Origin: Dillenia suffruticosa
Taxonomy: Eukaryota; Streptophyta; Magnoliopsida; Dilleniales; Dilleniaceae
Assembly: GCA_033439265.1 (NCBI GenBank)
Contig: JAVTVX010000035.1
Span: forward strand, 9,326,001-9,390,000
Length of the DNA stretch: 64,000 nucleotides
Direction: 5' to 3'
The stretch's first letter is position 1. Each line of letters opens with the position of its first letter. The notes beneath the pieces were generated by a model. It made no database searches. It was not told where the DNA came from and saw only the letters and a list, made by a program, of their open reading frames with translations. Shown one piece after another: positions 58,433 through 64,000 of this stretch. A program made the translations under genes and the position numbers.

Positions 58433-58736
58433 ATTAATTATAATAGTTAATAGTTAATCATGATTAGCAAAAATAATTAATAGTTAATTACAGACTCGTT
58501 AGTTAATTAGGTGAAGTGGTTAAATAGTTAGTGATATTATTATAAATAGTACTCTAATACATATAATAAGATAGTAATGTAGTTGTAATAAATTCTCTTT
58601 TTCTCTCTTGTATTCTCTTTTTTTCTCTCTCTAGCTCTCTCTATCTCTATCTCCTTTTCTCTTTATTCTCTTCGTAATCTCTCTCTTTCTCTCATATTCT
58701 TTCTTTACTTTATTTGGGTTATGACAAATTGGTATC
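58433..58736 (+). repeat. 5' LTR of the small LTR element
   Basis: A 304-bp repeat rich in TTCTCTTTTTCTCTC runs in its second half. It matches 59552-59835. A TATAAATAGTACTC-like TATA box lies near 58541. Confidence 0.88.
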
Positions 58737-58768
58737 AAAATTTATGAATCCTTAGCTAATATTGAAAA

Positions 58769-59272
58769 ATGGTAGAAGAAATTGAGTATGAAAATATCGA
58801 AGAGGAAGCCTTTTATGAAGCCATCAAAGAACAACTCAAAACGCAAAAAATTACAATACAAGAAATTGTTGTAGAAATCAAAGAATATCATTTATATATT
58901 GACAAGAAATAGGGAAAAATCAACCAAATGATTGATGAGCAAAACCAAAGGATTGACGCACAAAACCAAAGGATTGACGATTTTATGGTAAGTTTTGATG
59001 ACAAATTCAACAATTTATTGAAAAAGTTTGGTATCGATGAAAATATCAAAATTTTGATGAAAAAAGAGCAAGAAAATGAAAAAAAATTAGAAAGCAATAA
59101 AACAAATCAAATGGTAGAAGAAATAATACCAAAATCCATGGAAAAGCAATGTATTGAATTACTTTCTAAACCTCTCATTTTATCTACTCCTAGTAAAGAA
59201 ATGTTAAGAGTAGAAGAATTTCAAATATTCAAGAAAAAAAGGGTCTTGCATGTCCAGGAAAAAAGTTATTAA
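58769..59272 (+). pseudogene. Coiled-coil gag-like ORF of the small LTR element
   Basis: The frame opens with MVEEIEYENIEEEAF and has one in-frame TAG at 58909-58911. It continues through two seven-residue repeats, IDEQNQR / IDAQNQR, to a Lys/Glu-rich helical region, and ends at 59272. The heptad-like spacing and absence of proline predict a coiled coil. The N-terminal part of some plant Gag proteins looks like this. No zinc knuckle or enzyme domain was seen. It may be what remains of gag after internal deletion, or an element-specific protein. Confidence 0.6.
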
Positions 59273-59551
59273 TGGTGGATTTTTGCTAATTCTTCCAAAT
59301 ATTGAATTTTTAGTAATCAATGGATAAATTCTTTTACCAAAAAGAAGTTCAAGAAAAGTCTTTTTTCAAGATTCTTCATTTCTATTTTATTTCCACTATT
59401 TTTTTTATAACTCAAATCACATCTATTGTTCGTCTCCATCTTCTTATCTTTCAATATAAAATGTAAATTTTGATTCAAGATTCATGAATTCAAGTTCAAT
59501 TATTGGTTTTCCATCCTTGAGAGTAAGGATATTTTCAAATGAGGGAAGTAT

Positions 59552-59835
59552 TATAATAACTATTAATCATAATGGTTAATAGTTAATCATAATTAGTGAA
59601 AAAAGTTAGTAGTTAATCATAAAATGGTTAAATAGTTAGTAAAATTAGTTAGTGGCATTAGTATAAATAGTACTCCAATACATGTAATGAAATAGTAATG
59701 AATTTGTAATGAATTCTCTTTTTCTCTCTTGTATTCTCTTTCTTTCTCTCCCTCTCTATCTCTCTTTCTCTTTATTCTCTTTCTAATCTCTCTTTTTCTC
59801 TCATATTCTTTCTTTACCATACTTGGGTTATGACA
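59552..59835 (+). repeat. 3' LTR of the small LTR element
   Basis: A 284-bp partner of 58433-58736. It ends TTATGACA, next to the target duplicate GTCAC. Confidence 0.88.
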
Positions 59836-59840
59836 GTCAC

Positions 59841-60459
59841 TTCTGAGAAAAACCCAACCAATAGGTTTTTGGTCCAACCACTCTCCATGTCCCCAAAACC
59901 AACCCCACCATTTTCTTCACTAAAATAATTTTTTCACTAAAAATTAATATTTACAAATTTTTTTATTGAAAATTTAATTAAAAATTTTTGCTTTCCTTTT
60001 TTTAAGAGATAATCCATTGTTTACGATATTAACTTAAAATTAAAATATTTATAAAATATTAAAATCAATATTAAATTATTAATGTAAAATTTGCATTAAA
60101 TATTAATATTTAAAAGTTTAGGATTTAAAATAAAATATTTCATATTGAAAATATTTAACTCTTAAAACTTTAATCTTAATTTTAAAATATGAATTATATT
60201 TTTTACCATCATTAATTTTAATTAATTTCACCACAATTCCCAATATCAACTCTCTCTCTCCTCCTATATATTGTCGACTAATTTTATGTATTTTATCTAT
60301 ACGTATCACTATCTTTTGAGTCGACTATTTTTTATGTTCCAAATTCTTTCTTTAATCGTTCTAATCACAGATTTTTTTCTTAATCAAACTAATGACATTT
60401 TACTTATTATCAAAACTTATAAATATGCCAACATATCCATCTGACGGGAATAAAAATAC
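59841..60459. other. AT-rich spacer
   Basis: There is no gene. It contains dense TTAAAATATTT-type sequence and a CT run near 60250. Confidence 0.5.
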
Positions 60460-60462
60460 CAC

Positions 60463-61434
60463 CACTACTAGAAATTTGACTTTCACTAACGGAAAATCAT
60501 CGATGGATTTTTTTCCGTCGGTAATAGCGACGGTTTTGCGATGGATTACCGACAAAAATTTTATCGACGGATTTTATATAATTTATTATTATTATTTTTT
60601 AATTTTTTAATTTTTTAATTTTAAGTTTTTTTTAAATTTTTTATAAATCTATTAGTGACGGATTACAGACGAAAATTTTATCAACGGATTACTGACATAA
60701 ATTTTAGCGATAAATTACTGACGGATTTTTTAAATTTTTAATTTTTTTAAATTTTTTGTAAACCCATCAGCGACGGATTACTGACGGAAAAATTAGTGAC
60801 GAATTAGTGACAGATTTTTTTAATTTTTTAATTTTTAATTTTTAATTTTTTTAATTTTTATTTAATATAATTATTTTTATTTTTATTTTATTTTGTAGAA
60901 GGATAATATTATTTTATTTTTTAAAATTTTTTATTATTTTATTTTAAGCTAAAATAAAATTATTTCATTATTTTATAATTTTATATAAATTTATTATTAT
61001 TAAAAATATGAGATATATATAATAAGTAAAACAAAAAGGTAATATGGATAGATCACTTTGACAGCCTGGTGGTTGGGTCACTTGTGAGATTTTCGCAACA
61101 CCCGGTTCGAAGGTGAGCAAACACATTTCTCAAATATTAGAGTTGCGGGTGGCGGGTTAGGCCGTGGGTCCTGGGACGGCCCAACTGCAAAATGTAATTT
61201 TTTTTAATACTCCTAAAATCAGTGACGGACTCCGGTCCGTTGCTGATTTTTTTTTTTCATTTTTTTTTAGTGACGGATTTTTTTCGTCGCTAATCCGTCG
61301 CTGTAATTTAGTAGAGTAAATATCAGCGATTAATTTTGTAATAGAAAAAATCCGTCGCTGATACTATTCAGCGACGGAAAATGGACTTTCAGCAATAGAT
61401 TTTTCCGTCGCTGAAAACTCATTTTCTAGTAGTG
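60463..61434. mobile_element. Non-autonomous CACTA (En/Spm) element, 972 bp
   Basis: It starts CACTACTAGAAATTTGAC and ends TTTTCTAGTAGTG, matching inverted ends of the CACTA class. The perfect 3-bp target duplication CAC flanks it (60460-60462 and 61435-61437). Both ends hold many copies of CGACGGA / TCCGTCG (60490-60790 and 61225-61415), the kind of subterminal repeats that CACTA transposase accessory proteins bind. It has no transposase. Confidence 0.93.
61056..61195 (+). repeat. tRNA-like SINE segment inside the CACTA element
   Basis: An internal GC-richer stretch has a box-A-like GCCTGGTGGTTGGGTCAC (about 61062-61079) and, about 35 bp on, a strong box-B match CCGGTTCGAAGGTGAG (61102-61117). 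These are the two internal RNA polymerase III promoter elements of tRNA-derived SINEs. The stretch continues through GGCGGGTTAGGCCGTGGG and ends near a T-run (about 61199-61206). It is not a functional tRNA gene, since no cloverleaf was found. Confidence 0.5.
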
Positions 61435-61437
61435 CAC

Positions 61438-63620
61438 CTCTCTCTTTCTTTGTTCTTTATAATCGGTATCTATTCAATGTGGGATAAAAATCCACCGCCT
61501 CTCCTTGTTTTCTCTATGATCTATATTTATTTAATGTGGGATAAAAATATTTTAAAATTTCATTCATCTTATATTATACCAAAAATATAATACATCTGCT
61601 TATTTAATAAAAAATTTTCTCTTTGTTTTCGCAAACCATAATTTTGTAAATTTTTAGTTATTTTCTTTTTCGATACATCTATTACCAAATATAGTTTCTA
61701 CCCAAATGAAAATTGAAGTGTTTGATAAATATAACAAATATTCCAAACATTACCATTTAGCACGGTGTATTTTAACGACATCATATTATAAATCAAACCT
61801 TTATAATTATTCATCATAAGTAGTCATAATTTTTCTAACAAATTTCAAACCACATAAATTCAAAATTGAGTTAACATTTTAATAATTTTTTTAGAAACGA
61901 ACACATCATTGAATATTTCAATTTAAACACATAGTATTGTAACTCAAACATTAATTTTTCTAAAAGGTTTCAATGTTTCAATTCTTTCTGTTCGTTCAAT
62001 TTCATAAATTCAAAATTCAATTAATCATTTTAAAGATTTTTTTTTTTTTTTTTTTTTACACAACAGGGCACATCACCTGGTTTTTCATAACTAAATTCAA
62101 ACTCCACACCGTGCACACCGCGATGAGCTCCTCCTAGTTTAGAAACCATTGCCGTTCACTGGAATCCTAACAAGGTCATATGTGGTCTCCGACATTCTTT
62201 TATTTTATCTACCGAAAATTTGCATAGTGAAAAAAATACTAAAATTTTAATTAAAATTTAAATTCAAATTTTAAAAATAAAAAAATTATATCGGAAGAGT
62301 TTCACCTTATAGAAAGTTTAACAATAATTTGAATTTGATTAGTCAAAATATAATTTCGAATGTCAAATGATCAAATAAAAAACAAAAAACAATCTTTTCT
62401 TTTTTTTTTCTCCTTTCAGTTTTTAATAAATATACTATTTTTTTTTTGTTATACTGGGATTTAATCTTGAGATCACCAAGTTGTGGAGAAGAATTGTGAT
62501 CATATCTTTTGTGACAAAGGAATAGAAAACTTCAAACCCAAATACCTCTGAAACACATTAACAATTATTTTTAATTTGATTTCAATTTAATTAACATATA
62601 TATATATATATAAATTGAAGCTTTATACCATAGTATTATAAGATGATCCAGGAAACCTAATTTACATAGGAATGACCATTGTTGTGTAGTTGAAGCTCGA
62701 GGATACTCTATTGTGGGAATATTCAATTTCAAGAAACACCATATGCTATTTCTCAGCTATTAGCATAACAAAACATACTTGAATTTAATGTGTCCTATTT
62801 TAAATACTATTTTTTTTTTTGTTTTTGAGTTGACTCGATAAGTTTATTAACGTATTTAAAAGAGCACGAAAATTTATTATTTTAACTGTTGTAGTTTTTT
62901 TTTTTTTTAAATCAAACTCCCAATCTTATAATTAAATTTCACATTGTTGGGATATATTATAGAGTGAATTGACATATAAATTTGTTTTGTTTAGAGAAGG
63001 TTACTAATTTTAAAGTCGAAATTAGTACCCGTCTTTGGTGCTAGATTCATCGCTCTCAGAAAAACGTAGAACAAGTAAATTTGATGAATAGATGTGAGCC
63101 TCTTGTTTCTAGTCAAGGTTTTGTGGAATTTAGGGTCCCCATACAGCAATCATAGGCCTTCTTGGACAAATTTTAATTGTGGGTTTTTTTTATTTAAAAG
63201 TGAAATATATTCAGTCGAAAATATTTTTTAATTTTTTATAAAAAATAAAAAAACTGATTTTTTTGACACTATAAAACTGATATTTAGTAACTTATAATTT
63301 TAAAATGATTAAAAAAATTATGGGCCAAGTTAACTAATAAATATTTATATTTATTTTATTAAGAAGTAAAAAAATCTCTTTGTTAAATATTTATATTAAG
63401 ATGTTTTTTAAAAGATCATTTTCTTAGAGTTTGAAATTTCAAATCTAGAAAAAAACTTTTCCCCACTTGAATTATTTTTCCATGGTTCAATTAAAAAAAG
63501 TAAATCCTCTAATTAAGAAATAATCGAGTAAAAGTAGGGATGCTTTTATTTGCATTCACATCTTTTAGATGTAGGAAATATGAATGCTTCACCAATTGTC
63601 TCGGCCATGTCCCAAAAGCA
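61438..63620. other. AT-rich spacer
   Basis: There is no gene. A short duplicated phrase TTYAATGTGGGATAAAAAT occurs near 61474 and 61533. Long T-runs lie at 62038-62057 and 62899-62909, and an (AT)n run at 62598-62612. Confidence 0.5.
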
Positions 63621-64000
63621 AGTTAATGAAAACCAAAAAGGTAAAAATGTGTCGATCACCTGACGCTGATCCACATGTGCTGCGGAGAAGGGTATGGAAG
63701 AACTGAGCGCCTGGCACCGTAGATAGCCACAACAAAGAAATGACAAGCCAGGCTCAACCGGCGACCACAGAGGAGGGACACTAGTCCTGTTGAGCAAACT
63801 CCTCCGAGACTCAAGTACTGGAAGCATCCTTGCTTTACCTGGGGATGCAGAGAACACGTAGTAACCCTCTTTCTTGCTTTAATAATTAAGGAATGATGTG
63901 CTCATGCCCATGATGTGAAGTTGAGAGGAAAGACCTTCTCGGCCCAAGCTTTGGGAAAAAATTGCAGAACTCCTTTATATTATAGCCTTCGGTTTCGATG
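63621..64000. other. GC-richer segment at the window end, unclassified
   Basis: From about 63640 the base composition changes sharply to mixed, gene-like sequence after 2 kb of AT-rich DNA. A 103-codon minus-strand frame (63857-63546) has no recognisable domain. This may be the edge of an LTR or another element that continues past 64000. Confidence 0.3.

Larger units (their letters stand above)
58433..59835 (+). mobile_element. Small non-autonomous LTR retrotransposon (1.4 kb)
   Basis: LTRs are at 58433-58736 and 59552-59835. The perfect 5-bp duplication GTCAC flanks them (58428-58432 and 59836-59840). The 5' LTR starts TGTAACAAC and ends ATGACA. TTGGTATCAAAA (58739-58750) follows, a weakened initiator-Met-tRNA primer site. 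GAGGGAAG (59541-59548) just before the 3' LTR is the purine tract. The 3' LTR has lost its TG start (TATAATAAC). The internal region of about 0.8 kb encodes only a short coiled-coil protein. There is no protease, integrase or reverse transcriptase, so it depended on another element. Confidence 0.88.

Noticed and set aside
61056-61130. tRNA gene
   Set aside because: Box A and box B are present, but no acceptor, anticodon or T-arm pairing could be drawn. A SINE segment fits better.
63546-63857. Minus-strand 103-codon frame near the right edge
   Set aside because: There is no domain, no start context and no conservation that I can judge. It is listed only as unclassified sequence.
1-64000. CRISPR array, operons, phage or plasmid features
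   Set aside because: Introns, LTR elements, LINEs, MULEs and CACTA structure show plant nuclear DNA. No such features were seen.

Overview
This window is nuclear DNA of a dicot-type flowering plant. The signs are spliced genes with GT-AG introns, AT-rich spacers, many (CT)n/(GA)n runs, a receptor kinase and a deubiquitinase that look like Arabidopsis families, and a dense load of plant transposons. I cannot name the species. I see no bacterial features, CRISPR arrays, rRNA genes or convincing tRNA genes.

There are two intact-looking host genes, both on the minus strand. The first (25991-28555) is an intronless 854-residue leucine-rich-repeat receptor kinase resembling Arabidopsis At2g24230. 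The second (41483 down to 32950) is a ubiquitin-specific protease of the UBP23 / USP36 type. I could join it into 11 exons with consistent splice phases, giving 935 codons with the catalytic Cys, His and Asp all present.

Almost everything else is mobile DNA. Positions 1-16013 are a nest. An old minus-strand LINE was hit once by a second LINE (1639-7546, flanked by a 14-bp target duplication) and once by a Copia element (8039-15189, flanked by a 5-bp duplication). A second, younger Copia element lies at 16888-22604. Positions 22605-25990 and 28556-32949 are spacer with low-complexity pyrimidine-rich arrays. Upstream of the protease gene, two Mutator-like elements lie almost end to end. The first (41895-47406) has long terminal inverted repeats, a 10-bp target duplication, a decayed MuDR-type transposase, and a convergent second gene for a GRF zinc-finger / coiled-coil / membrane-segment protein. 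The second (47474-49461) is non-autonomous, has a 9-bp duplication, and appears to carry a captured 5' gene fragment of plastid-precursor type.

From 49.5 to 64 kb the window holds decayed spacer and smaller elements. These are dispersed CGAGAG-rich repeats, a short palindromic TTGGTCGACCAA array, a third LINE ORF1 (about 54405-56075), a 1.4-kb non-autonomous LTR element with a coiled-coil reading frame (58433-59835), and a 1-kb CACTA element (60463-61434) containing a tRNA-like SINE segment.

The strongest candidate for something under-described is the two-gene Mutator-like element. Its GRF-type ORF lies where mudrB lies in maize MuDR, convergent with the transposase and starting next to the opposite terminal repeat. 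Element boundaries, target duplications and exon joins were read by eye. Family names rest on motifs, not on database searches.
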